Source: Sporolactobacillus laevolacticus DSM 442 (lineage in GTDB: Bacteria; Bacillota; Bacilli; Bacillales; Sporolactobacillaceae). Taken from it: a stretch of DNA of 64,000 nt. Both the position numbers and the translations under genes were made by a program. The stretch is taken from contig NZ_AWTC01000008.1 of NCBI RefSeq assembly GCF_000497245.1, forward strand, positions 85,269 through 149,268. The letters are read 5' to 3'. Below are positions 45,675 to 54,619 of the stretch, piece after piece (the first letter of the stretch is position 1; each line of letters begins with the position of its first letter). The notes beneath the pieces are model-generated. The model was not told where the DNA came from. It was given only the letters and a program-made list of their open reading frames with translations, and did no database searches.

Positions 45675-46748
45675 TTGAGTCATTTACTACCGCCTAATGG
45701 AATTGTTAATTCTATAAAAGAGTGGACCGCTGCAAAGGATGGCTACTTGGGCGTTGATATTAAAGAATTCTACCCTGAAACGTCTATTTTAAGTAGAACG
45801 AAACGTCGTCCTCCCTGGCCTTCTTCATGGTTTCCAAGTAAATTAAAATCACAGGGTGGTTATGTTGCGGTTATTCCGAACGGGCGTGTATGGGGAGTAA
45901 ATGGAGCAATCATTACTCCTGATAATCAACTCGTATGGGATGTATCTTTTGAGGGCGTTGATATTACTCCCGAGAATCATTCTATTTTTAAAGAGAATAT
46001 ATTGCCTGCCGTTTCTTTCGTCAAAAATGCTGCAGATCTGACACATGTTTTTAGCAGGAATTATTATCATTGGATGTATGAGGTGATTCCCCGGATTCAT
46101 TTAATTCAGCTGAGCGGTCTAACGGTTGATCAATTTATCGTGAATACAGAACCCGAGCACCCTTACCAAACCGAAACCTTGCGTCAATTAGGACTAAATA
46201 ATGAGAAATTATTAATGACACACGCCGGCTTTCATGTTCAGGCTGAAAATTTAATTATTCCTACACAACCGACGTTCCCCACAAAATGGGGATATGATTT
46301 TCTACGCAAAACATTTTTAAAAGATTATGAATCTAATTCCTCTGATAAAAAGCGAATCTACATTAGCAGAAAATGGTCGCGAAAAATCACAAATGAAGAT
46401 CAAATAATGCAGATATTAAGCAAATATGGTTTTGTTAAAGTGGAATTGGAATCTCTCTCAGTGACCGAACAGATTCAACTTTTTTCGTCCGCAGAAGCCA
46501 TAATATCTGCTCACGGGGCATCCTTAACAAATTTAACGTTCTGCAAGCCTGGAACAAAGGTTCTGGAAATTTTTCATCCAAATTATATTATCGCCCATTA
46601 CTATGGAATAAGTTCATTGGGAGAATTAGAGTATTATTATTTTATTGGTGAAAAGGGCCCACAGGAGTTAAATAGATGGCCGGGAGCAGATGACATAACC
46701 CTAAATATTCCTAAATTTGCAGCCTACCTAAAAAGAATGCGCCTTTAA
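45675..46748 (+). CDS. Family 61 (DUF563) glycosyltransferase
   Basis: About 357 aa. FSRNYYHWMYEVIPRIHLI (near 122) and ISAHGASLTNLTFCKPGTKVLEIF (near 277) are the hallmark GT61/DUF563 motifs. Known GT61 members include eukaryotic xylosyl- and GlcNAc-transferases. TTG 45675 fits the RBS AGGGGTG; ATG 45657 lacks one. Convergent with the GT4 gene downstream. Confidence 0.87.
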   Translation: MSHLLPPNGIVNSIKEWTAAKDGYLGVDIKEFYPETSILSRTKRRPPWPSSWFPSKLKSQGGYVAVIPNGRVWGVNGAIITPDNQLVWDVSFEGVDITPENHSIFKENILPAVSFVKNAADLTHVFSRNYYHWMYEVIPRIHLIQLSGLTVDQFIVNTEPEHPYQTETLRQLGLNNEKLLMTHAGFHVQAENLIIPTQPTFPTKWGYDFLRKTFLKDYESNSSDKKRIYISRKWSRKITNEDQIMQILSKYGFVKVELESLSVTEQIQLFSSAEAIISAHGASLTNLTFCKPGTKVLEIFHPNYIIAHYYGISSLGELEYYYFIGEKGPQELNRWPGADDITLNIPKFAAYLKRMRL

Positions 46749-46763
46749 TAAAAACAATCTAAT

Positions 46764-47996
46764 TTAATTATTCATAGATTGATAGAGATTAAAATACTCA
46801 TTAGCTTCTTCCTGGACTGTTCTAACTTTTTCATTTTTAATATTATTTTTTATCCTATTTAATAACTTTGGTTCCTTTATCAATTTTCTTAATATTTTGG
46901 TGAGTTTTTCCGAATTACTTCTTGGAAAGATAAAACCATTCCGGCAATCATCAATGATTTCTGTTATACCACCGACATCTGAAGCTATGACAGGTAATCC
47001 ACATGCTAATGCTTCGTAAACCACAAATGGGCAATTTTCATGCCAGATTGAAGGAACGATAAGTACATCAACCCCACTAAAAATTTTCCCAACATCCATT
47101 TCATCATAAACGCCACAAAGTTCAATATTACCATTTTTAGAGGATTCTCTAATCATATTATTATAAGATTCATCATTCCCAGATCCATAGATTTTTAACT
47201 TAGCTTTTTCAACCTTGGGACTTAGGAATGCTTTTATTAAAACATGCAGCCCTTTATGATAATAGTGGCTTCCCGCATAGCAAAATGTCAGCCTTTGGTC
47301 TTTAGTATAAACGGTGTTATTCTGAATACATTTTTCTTTATTGATTCCGTAATTTATAACTTTTATATCTAGTTCAGGAAACTCCTTCTGAAACATTTTT
47401 GCCAAAAAGAAGGATGGGGCAATGACCTTTTTTGCAGATAATAGCATATTCTTAGATTGGTTGTAACGATATTTGACAAATTCATTATTGATCTCTGGGC
47501 ATAGGGTTCTACAAGCATCACCTTGTTTAGCACCCAAACAAGGTGACCCCGCACTTGTCATAAATATACCTTTAGGGCACATAAAGAAGAAATCGGTAAG
47601 TGTTATAAAGTAAGGGATGTTCCTATTTATTGAAACTTTAATAAATTCGCCCATCCGTATGGGATGGGCAACATGAATAATATCCGGCTGCTCTTTTTGA
47701 AAAATCATGTTTGCAAACCCGGTTAATTCAGTATCTTCCAACGATTGATAAAGCGTTTGAGGACCGGGGTCGTTAATATGTTTATATGCAATAATGGGGA
47801 TATCGTTATAAAGAAATTCTTTGTACATTATGTTTTCATAGATCTGTTCGAAATATGAGTCGGGTTGAAAACTATGGGTAATTACTTTCACATCATGCCC
47901 ATTAGTCTTTACCTGTCCGGAAAGATTTAGCAAGAAATTTTCAGTACCTGTATATGTTTCCGGGAAGAATTGATGTATCAGATAAAGAATTTTAAT
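46764..47996 (-). CDS. Family 4 (GT-B) glycosyltransferase with apparent AUU start
   Basis: About 410 aa. IKILYLIHQFFPETYTGTENFLLNL, DIIHVAHPIRMG, FCYAGSHYYHKGLHVLIKAF and SIWHENCPFVVYEALACGLPVIASDVGGITEII are GT4 features. The homologous N-terminus begins at codon ATT 47996, 7 nt after AAAGGAGG. No ATG/GTG/TTG lies there, and the upstream GTG (48062) would add 22 non-homologous residues. An internal Cys-rich stretch (CPKGIFMTSAGSPCLGAKQGDACRTLC) resembles GT4 enzymes of surface-polysaccharide loci. Confidence 0.85.
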   Translation of the reverse strand: MKILYLIHQFFPETYTGTENFLLNLSGQVKTNGHDVKVITHSFQPDSYFEQIYENIMYKEFLYNDIPIIAYKHINDPGPQTLYQSLEDTELTGFANMIFQKEQPDIIHVAHPIRMGEFIKVSINRNIPYFITLTDFFFMCPKGIFMTSAGSPCLGAKQGDACRTLCPEINNEFVKYRYNQSKNMLLSAKKVIAPSFFLAKMFQKEFPELDIKVINYGINKEKCIQNNTVYTKDQRLTFCYAGSHYYHKGLHVLIKAFLSPKVEKAKLKIYGSGNDESYNNMIRESSKNGNIELCGVYDEMDVGKIFSGVDVLIVPSIWHENCPFVVYEALACGLPVIASDVGGITEIIDDCRNGFIFPRSNSEKLTKILRKLIKEPKLLNRIKNNIKNEKVRTVQEEANEYFNLYQSMNN

Positions 47997-48410
47997 GGTA
48001 AACCCTCCTTTACTTTTTTCTACCAATATTATTATTGGTAATTTCGGCTTAAGTGTGTTCACTTGGATGTTAACATCATGATCGGAAAGTGAGGCAAAAT
48101 AAACAGACTACATGAATAATATCCGTTCACACTATATGTATTATATTTTGGTTTTATGCATGAAAGTATAGGAACACTATATGTACGTACTTTATGAAAA
48201 CAGCAAATTAAAAACCTTATTAGATCCACAGTGAACCGTATCACGAAAAAGGACGAGCCAGCTGGAATGAGGTGCTTTATTTCCCGAAACACTAGAGCCT
48301 TAAATTGTCGTTGTCTTCGTTATGGCACTACACTTTATGGTATCCTGGCATACTAGGGCTGAAAGCTGATGAAAAAGGAAGAGGAACCACTCATTCTGTA
48401 GGGTAAACAA

Positions 48411-48435
48411 AAAGTCTTCCGGCTCACCGGAAGCT
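48411..48435 (-). terminator. Terminator of the second GT34-like gene
   Basis: Minus-strand hairpin CTTCCGG/CCGGAAG followed by ACTTTTTG, about 150 nt after the stop at 48586. The surrounding 47997-48410 region shows no gene. Confidence 0.65.
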
Positions 48436-48585
48436 AAGCATTCGTTTCATCCATCAGATACGGCATCTGTAAAGGTAACCTCAGACTTGGTATGGTTAAC
48501 TGTTTGCAAGAGAATAAAGCCAAAACAAGTTTTTAAGGGGCTTCATCATAAAATGGAATGATGATCCATATCTCAACTGATCGTT

Positions 48586-49311
48586 TTACCTCCTATACTT
48601 ATCTCGTCTCGTTCTTATCTTAAAAATACGCAGGCAAGATATCATTCCACTAATCCTGGTTTCATGAGGAAGACCCCCATAATGCATAATGATGGGATCT
48701 TCACTTACATCACCATCTATTGGTCTGCAATTCCATTTAAGATCTAATGGCCCAATAAGGTTGCTATATTCGTTAGGGTGGTAGGCAATTATGTTGTGAT
48801 AGGAATTTTCATAACCTAATACATTAAAAATAGCTTGCTGTTCCCACCATGGATGGTGAATCACATCTGTTTCATTCCATATTTTATTTAATAAATCAAA
48901 AGTCTTTTTGTCTTTTTTCGCAACAATTAATCCGCCATTAGGCCAAATTGGTGATCTTCCGTAATGGGTGACCATAAACATAACATGATCTTCATTTAAT
49001 TCGGTTCGTATATCTAAACTGTTATCTAAAAATATTGCATCTGAATCCATCCACATGACAATATCGTAATTTTTTAATAAATTATATAGAATGATAATTT
49101 TATCCCATGATGCGGGTCTGCTTAAATCGAATCGCTCCGTAAAAAAAATCGTATCCATGTTATGCTTTTTGGCATAGGCTTCAACCGTAGGTTTCATTAT
49201 CTTCAATTCCATTTCGTGCATTTCTCCGGTTGCACTGCTACAAATAATCATAGTACTCTTTGGATCCAATTTGAAGTTGACTTCAGGTATAGGAAGTTCT
49301 AAGTGACTTAT
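48586..49311 (-). CDS. GMA12/GT34-like glycosyltransferase, second copy, apparent AUA start
   Basis: About 241 aa. IMKPTVEAYAKKHNMDTIFFTE, PASWDKIIILYNLLKNYDIVMWMDSDAIF and HHPWWEQQAIFNVLGYEN parallel the 42.1-kb gene. Homology runs upstream of the first TTG (49269): IPEVNFKLDPKSTMIICS aligns with IPNVDLSLHPSSDTVICS. The only well-placed RBS (AAGGAG, 49322 region) is 9 nt before ATA 49311, so an AUA start is the best fit. If not, TTG 49269 without an RBS is the fallback. Confidence 0.8.
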   Translation of the reverse strand: MSHLELPIPEVNFKLDPKSTMIICSSATGEMHEMELKIMKPTVEAYAKKHNMDTIFFTERFDLSRPASWDKIIILYNLLKNYDIVMWMDSDAIFLDNSLDIRTELNEDHVMFMVTHYGRSPIWPNGGLIVAKKDKKTFDLLNKIWNETDVIHHPWWEQQAIFNVLGYENSYHNIIAYHPNEYSNLIGPLDLKWNCRPIDGDVSEDPIIMHYGGLPHETRISGMISCLRIFKIRTRRDKYRR

Positions 49312-49397
49312 AGCCGTTCACTCCTTATCTCAATCTGTCCTTCCATCAAATTATTCGTGAAAATAACAATCTGGAACTTATCATCTCAATGATGAAC

Positions 49398-49430
49398 AAA
49401 AATGGGGGTTAGCCCCAGCCCCCCATTGTT
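49398..49430 (-). terminator. Terminator of galE
   Basis: Minus-strand hairpin AATGGGGG/CCCCCATT followed by TTTTTG, about 36 nt after the galE stop. Confidence 0.85.
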
Positions 49431-49465
49431 TGTATGCTCTAAATAACTTCGTATTAATCTCAATC

Positions 49466-50455
49466 TCAAAATGATTCATAGCCGTGTGGATGTTTGAGAT
49501 GCCATTTCCAGGCTGAACGGACAATGTCAGTTAAGGTATAATCCGGGACCCATCCTAATTCATTCACTATTTTAGAGGATGAGGCAACCAAAATTGGTGG
49601 ATCCCCAGGTCTTTTAGGCGCATAATTTACCTTTGCTCTTTTATTTGTTATCCGTTCACATTCACTGATAACTTCTTTTATAGAGTGCCCTTCTCCATTA
49701 CCCAGGTTATACTGCAACCCTATTTTAGGTTGTGATAAAAGGTACTTTAAAGCGAGAATGTGCGCTTTCGATAAATCCTGAACGTGGATGTAATCCCTGA
49801 TACATGTACCGTCAGGTGTATCATAATCATTGCCGAAAACATCGATTTCTTCTGTAGCGCCTTGCAGGTGCCTTAGGATATTTGGAATTAAATGTGTTTC
49901 AGGATCATGATCCTCTCCGATTTCACTAGAAAAATGAGCCCCTGCCGCATTAAAATATCTGAGCGAAATATAGCTTAACCCATCGCTGTTTGAGGTATCG
50001 TTTAAAATCGTCTCGATCATAAGCTTAGATCTTCCATATGGATTAATCGGATTTTTCGGTAGTTGTTCTGTGATTAAGTCCTGTTCGGGCTCTCCATAGA
50101 TGGCGCAAGTTGACGAAAAAATTAATCTATTCACTTTATGCTTGATCATGCTCTGAATCAGTCGTGTCGTCTTACCTACATTATTATCGTAATACTTTAG
50201 CGGATTCTGGACGGATTCACCAACTAGGCAATTAGCAGCAAAATGCATCACTGCTTCAATGTCATATTGATTAAATAAGTCATCCAGTATTTGACGATCA
50301 CTAATATCACCTAATTTAAAAACAGCTCTCCCGTCAACGGCCGATTGATGTCCAGTCGACAAATTATCCAATACAATGACTTTATAGCCTTGGTTTATTA
50401 GTTCTCTCGTGACATGGCTTCCTATATAGCCTGCTCCGCCTGTTACCAGAATCAT
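49466..50455 (-). CDS. galE: UDP-glucose 4-epimerase
   Basis: 329 aa. MILVTGGAGYIGSHVTRELI, VMHFAANCLVGESVQNP, FSSTCAIYGEP, NPYGRSKLMIE (YxxxK) and SLRYFNAAGAH are the GalE hallmarks. Interconverts UDP-glucose and UDP-galactose. ATG 50455 has GGAGGAG 7 nt upstream. Lies 140 nt after ugd and on the same strand; supplies galactose donors for the island. Confidence 0.94.
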   Translation of the reverse strand: MILVTGGAGYIGSHVTRELINQGYKVIVLDNLSTGHQSAVDGRAVFKLGDISDRQILDDLFNQYDIEAVMHFAANCLVGESVQNPLKYYDNNVGKTTRLIQSMIKHKVNRLIFSSTCAIYGEPEQDLITEQLPKNPINPYGRSKLMIETILNDTSNSDGLSYISLRYFNAAGAHFSSEIGEDHDPETHLIPNILRHLQGATEEIDVFGNDYDTPDGTCIRDYIHVQDLSKAHILALKYLLSQPKIGLQYNLGNGEGHSIKEVISECERITNKRAKVNYAPKRPGDPPILVASSSKIVNELGWVPDYTLTDIVRSAWKWHLKHPHGYESF

Positions 50456-50595
50456 GGGCAATCTCCTCCAATCTTTTGTCATATCCGTCGAGCCATGATA
50501 GAAGTGTTCAACTATTTACTTTTAACAACTAATGAACGCTTCTCCATTGAAACCGTTGGTAGTCACTGTTAGCGTTACTTATCGTTATGAAGCGA

Positions 50596-51879
50596 TTAAC
50601 TTTTCCCGATTGCATAATAATCGAAGCCCGCATGCTTTATTTCATTTGCATTCAGTATATTTTTACCGTCAACGATAAAGGGGAATCGTACGCGTTTTCT
50701 GACTGATACCCAATCAATAGCTTTATATTGTTCCCAACCCGTACACAAGATAATGGCGTCGGTATCTGAAACACATTCCTCGACTGTTTGGACTTGCTTG
50801 AAGGTATAGCCCGATCCTACTTTTACAGTTGGGTCGTGGACTTTTACCCTAGCTCCCGCTTTTTCCAGATCATCAATGATTTTGAAGCTTGGCGATTCAC
50901 GTGTATCATCGGTGTTGGGTTTAAAGGCTAATCCGAGAACAGCAACCACTTTGTTTTCCAAACTACCCAGAGCAGCCTGAAGTTTTTCAATAAAATATTT
51001 TGGCTGTGATTTGTTAACTTTCACGGCTGCTTCCAGAATAGATAGCGATTGATGGTTCGTTTCAGCTGTTTTGAGCAAGGCACTGACATCCTTTGGAAAA
51101 CAAGACCCTCCATAACCAATGCCAGCATTTAGAAAGGCCTCACCTATCCGGTGATCAAGTCCAATCCCCTTTGAAATGTCATCAACCTCAATTTCTAAGA
51201 CATCACATAATCGTGCAAGCTCATTTATATAAGAGATTTTTAAAGCTAAGAAAGAATTAGCGGCATACTTGATCATTTCGGCTGTTTTTTGCGTTGTATC
51301 AACGAATGGACAATCAAAATCCTTATAGAGTTCCCTCATAAAATGCAGGGCTTTCTCACTTGAATGCCCAATGATAATTCGATCAGGTTTCAAGGCATCG
51401 TGGAGGGCTGACCCTTCGCGAAGAAATTCAGGATTAGAAACCACATCAAATGGAACAGTTTTTTCTTGATGTTGTGTGATCCATTTCGTAACCTTGTCAG
51501 CAGTTCCTACAGGTACGGTACTTTTATCTACAATGACTTTATAGGCATTCAGGTTTTTCCCAATCCTTTCAGCCACATCTTGAACGTATTTTAGATCAGC
51601 ACTTCCATCCTCATCTTGTGGTGTACCGACACAAATAAAAATAATGTCATTTTCCTCAATGGCTTTCGATTCATTTTGTGTAAAAGAAAGATTTCCTTCC
51701 CTTAGGTGCTTTTTTAATAATTCATCTAATCCAGGTTCAAAAAAATGAAGCTGACCGGATTGCAGTCTTCTTATTTTCTTTTCATCAACATCAAGTCCTG
51801 TCACCTGATGACCCTTTTCACAAAAAACAAGGGCTGTGGTTGTGCCAACGTAACCCGTTCCAACAATTAAAATTTTCAT
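50596..51879 (-). CDS. ugd: UDP-glucose 6-dehydrogenase
   Basis: 427 aa. NAD site MKILIVGTGYVGTTTALVFCEKGH, then STVPVGTADKV and NPEFLREGSALHD; the catalytic Cys is in GIGYGGSCFPKDVSAL (near 260). Oxidises UDP-glucose to UDP-glucuronate, the substrate for the UXS-like enzyme. It follows galU by 20 nt. The galU-ugd-plus-epimerase grouping resembles B. subtilis ytdA-ytcA-ytcB of spore-surface polysaccharide synthesis. Confidence 0.94.
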   Translation of the reverse strand: MKILIVGTGYVGTTTALVFCEKGHQVTGLDVDEKKIRRLQSGQLHFFEPGLDELLKKHLREGNLSFTQNESKAIEENDIIFICVGTPQDEDGSADLKYVQDVAERIGKNLNAYKVIVDKSTVPVGTADKVTKWITQHQEKTVPFDVVSNPEFLREGSALHDALKPDRIIIGHSSEKALHFMRELYKDFDCPFVDTTQKTAEMIKYAANSFLALKISYINELARLCDVLEIEVDDISKGIGLDHRIGEAFLNAGIGYGGSCFPKDVSALLKTAETNHQSLSILEAAVKVNKSQPKYFIEKLQAALGSLENKVVAVLGLAFKPNTDDTRESPSFKIIDDLEKAGARVKVHDPTVKVGSGYTFKQVQTVEECVSDTDAIILCTGWEQYKAIDWVSVRKRVRFPFIVDGKNILNANEIKHAGFDYYAIGKS

Positions 51880-51899
51880 AATAAGTAACCTCCAAAATG

Positions 51900-52718
51900 T
51901 TAACCTTCACCATGGGCCGAACCGCACAGCAAATTTGTGAGAGACACATACTCAGGCATCTTCGAAATATCAAATCGCTGTCCGACAATCTCTATACCAT
52001 AGCTGGGCATATCGCTTAACATCGCTTTAATGGCATCTGTTAATTGAATTTCTGATCCAACACCAGGCTGCAGTCGATCTAAATAGTCGAATATAGAAGG
52101 TTCAAGAATATACCTTCCCACAACGGCTAAATTCGATGGAAAGGAATCCTGTGCTTTTTCAATAATGTTTTTAAGCTTAAAGGTTGTGTCGTCCAACTTC
52201 TGAGGATCGATCACTCCATAGCTCTTAAGCTCGGATGGATCCATACGCTTTAGCCCAAGCACATTCCCTTTTAGCTTATTACGACTTTCAATTAACTGAC
52301 GCAATGCTGTTTTATCTTGTGAAACAACGATTTCATCAGGAAGCAAAACGGCAAATGGTTCCTGACCAACAAAAAACTTACCCAATCGAACTGCATCCCC
52401 CAGACCGGTAGGATAAGGCTGTCGGATATATTGGATATGAACTTTAGGCTGATCCAGCTTCTTTAATAAATCTGTTTTATTTTTCTTTTTTAAATAGGCT
52501 TCTAACTCTAGTGATCTATCAAAATAGTCAAGAATCATATCCTTATTTTTGGATACGACAATTAAAATCTGTTCAATTCCTGAATCAATTGCTTCCTGAA
52601 CGATATAATCAATAGCGGGTCGACCACAAATGGGCAACATTTCTTTTGGTAAGACTTTTGTAATCGGCAGGCTTCTCGTTCCATACCCCGCTGCAGGTAT
52701 AATCGCTTTTTTGACCAT
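51900..52718 (-). CDS. galU: UTP-glucose-1-phosphate uridylyltransferase
   Basis: 272 aa. MVKKAIIPAAGYGTRSLPITKVLPKEMLPICGRPAIDYIVQEAI and RQPYPTGLGDAVRLGKFF are the GalU/GtaB signatures; the enzyme makes UDP-glucose. ATG 52718 follows AAAGGTGG. Somewhat shorter than GtaB (about 290 aa), close to the YtdA/YngB paralogues. First gene of galU-ugd. Confidence 0.93.
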   Translation of the reverse strand: MVKKAIIPAAGYGTRSLPITKVLPKEMLPICGRPAIDYIVQEAIDSGIEQILIVVSKNKDMILDYFDRSLELEAYLKKKNKTDLLKKLDQPKVHIQYIRQPYPTGLGDAVRLGKFFVGQEPFAVLLPDEIVVSQDKTALRQLIESRNKLKGNVLGLKRMDPSELKSYGVIDPQKLDDTTFKLKNIIEKAQDSFPSNLAVVGRYILEPSIFDYLDRLQPGVGSEIQLTDAIKAMLSDMPSYGIEIVGQRFDISKMPEYVSLTNLLCGSAHGEG

Positions 52719-53076
52719 ATTTAAGCCACCTTTCTTTGTTAACAATGTATTCATAAGTGGACTAAGAGTAACTTGTCCAATAGCATAAAGGGCACTTTAT
52801 AGATACCTGTGAAGGTGAATTTTAATAGGCGGCATATGAAACGTAGAGGCGTTCTATCAAAGCCTACTTAATGGGTGAAGTATTGAAATAGTTTAACAAT
52901 AGAATGGGACAATCTTAGTTACAGAGGGAATGTCGATATAGTCTGAATAGTGTGAATCAAATCGGTAAAAATGAAAATCGCAATGGACATGTCGGATAGG
53001 CATGCTAAGAAAAGTCAGACCAATTGAAACAGAGTGGAAGAACGGTCCCATCTGCTACTGCACCGGCTGATAAATT

Positions 53077-53114
53077 AAAACATCGGGAGGGAAAAATTAT
53101 CCTCTCGATGTTTT
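53077..53114. terminator. Terminator between the YtcB-like gene and galU
   Basis: Hairpin arms AAAACATCG.GAGG and CCTC.CGATGTTTT with A/T flanks, about 90 nt beyond the stop at 53204. The rest of 52719-53203 shows no gene. Confidence 0.75.
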
Positions 53115-53203
53115 CTTCAGGCTACATTTTGGAATAAACTCATTACAAATCTCATATTTCTTGACGAGCCATGTGTTGGGAAAAACCGCTATTCGTTATC
53201 GGT

Positions 53204-54148
53204 TCAGCCCTCTTTATAGAAAAGTTTTAAATCGTTGATTTCTTTTTCAAGTCCTGATTTTAGTGAAATGATCGGCTGGTAGTTTAACAAACTCCGTGCT
53301 TTAGATAGGTCGGCCCAAGTATGTTTAGGTTCACCTTTAGGCTGCTCGATAAAATTTATTTGGATCTTCGCATTCAGAATCTTCTTGATCATGTTCGTAA
53401 CTTCAAGGATAGATGCTCTTTCTGTCCCGCCAATATTAATCGTTTCACCGATAACTTTATTTGTATAAAGTACGGAAAGTGTGCCTTCAACACAATCACC
53501 AACATACGTAAAATCGCGTGTTTGTTTTCCGTCACCATATATCTGAATCGGTTTTCTTTGGAGAATATGATGAATAAGGCGATGGAAAGCCATATCAGGA
53601 TACTGTCTGGGTCCATATACAGAGAAGTATCGTAAAATAACAATAGGAATCCCTTCATTTTCCTGATATACCCTGCATAAATTTTCCCCGGAAAGTTTGC
53701 TTACTCCATTTGGGGATAAAGGTTCAGGTAGAGCATTCTCAGACACTTTTCCTTTTTTTTCGCCATAAACTGATGAAGTGGAGATATAAATAAATTTCTT
53801 TAATGGCAGTTCTCTGCAAGCCTCGAGCAGTTTATGAGTGACTAGGATATTGCTTGCCACATATTGATCGAAATCACTTCCCCAGCTTGAACGCACACCA
53901 GGCACGCCTGACATATGATAGACAACATCTATATCTTTAAGTAATGGACTCAAATTGGTGTTCAGCAAATGAACATTGTGAAAGTGAAATCGTGGATTTT
54001 TAAGTAAAGTACCCAAGTTACGTTGTTTTATCTTCGAATTGTTCATCAATGTATCGACACCGATGACGTGATGATCTTTAATTTGCAATAACCGTTCACA
54101 TAAGTGAGAACCGATAAAACCAGCAGCCCCTGTTACCAGTATTCTCAT
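53204..54148 (-). CDS. NAD-dependent sugar epimerase, YtcB-like
   Basis: 314 aa extended SDR. RILVTGAAGFIGSHLCERLL, VVYHMSGVPGVRSSWGSDFDQYVASNI, STSSVYGEKKGKVSENALPEPLSPNGVSKLSGE and RYFSVYGPRQYPDMAFHRLI closely follow my memory of B. subtilis YtcB, a spore-coat polysaccharide epimerase. In the catalytic YxxxK position Asn replaces Tyr (PNGVSK instead of PYGVSK), which is unusual. It may act on UDP-glucuronate or UDP-glucose. Monocistronic. Confidence 0.82.
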   Translation of the reverse strand: MRILVTGAAGFIGSHLCERLLQIKDHHVIGVDTLMNNSKIKQRNLGTLLKNPRFHFHNVHLLNTNLSPLLKDIDVVYHMSGVPGVRSSWGSDFDQYVASNILVTHKLLEACRELPLKKFIYISTSSVYGEKKGKVSENALPEPLSPNGVSKLSGENLCRVYQENEGIPIVILRYFSVYGPRQYPDMAFHRLIHHILQRKPIQIYGDGKQTRDFTYVGDCVEGTLSVLYTNKVIGETINIGGTERASILEVTNMIKKILNAKIQINFIEQPKGEPKHTWADLSKARSLLNYQPIISLKSGLEKEINDLKLFYKEG

Positions 54149-54573
54149 GCTCTACCAACTCCTAAGTACTTTAGTCCATGCTTCCGGGCAATTCTTAGGT
54201 AGATGAAAATTCGACAGTTCAGCAGCATGTTTCTCCACTCAGCATTTTTTTAAATTAGAAATCCCTGGTTACAAAAACATCTAAGCATGCACTTAAGTAT
54301 CATGACCGCATATCTAAATAATCACTCTCTGATCGATACAATATCCTTATTTTTTTACATACTATTCTTGGGTAAAAATTCAGTAACTTGTCTATACAGA
54401 AACAGACTCTCACTAAAGTGATGAATGTGTATATTATTTCCCTTCTATACAAAATGTCTGTCAGAACACGTTCCAGAAGATGATCCAAACAGAATAAACT
54501 TATGCAAAATTAGGTGATTACAGCATTTATCTAAAACCCTATCATTTTGTCCAAACCAAGATTTTCTGTCACA

Positions 54574-54582
54574 CATACTGTA
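54574..54582 (+). promoter_or_regulatory. Candidate SigK -10 element
   Basis: CATACTGTA matches CATANNNTA; AAC occurs 17 nt upstream. It lies 38 nt before the TTG start of the GT4 gene. The other sequence in 54149-54573 shows no gene. Confidence 0.35.
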
Positions 54583-54619
54583 TTTGTAGCTGATAATAAC
54601 TCGAGAGGTGAAGGTAGCG

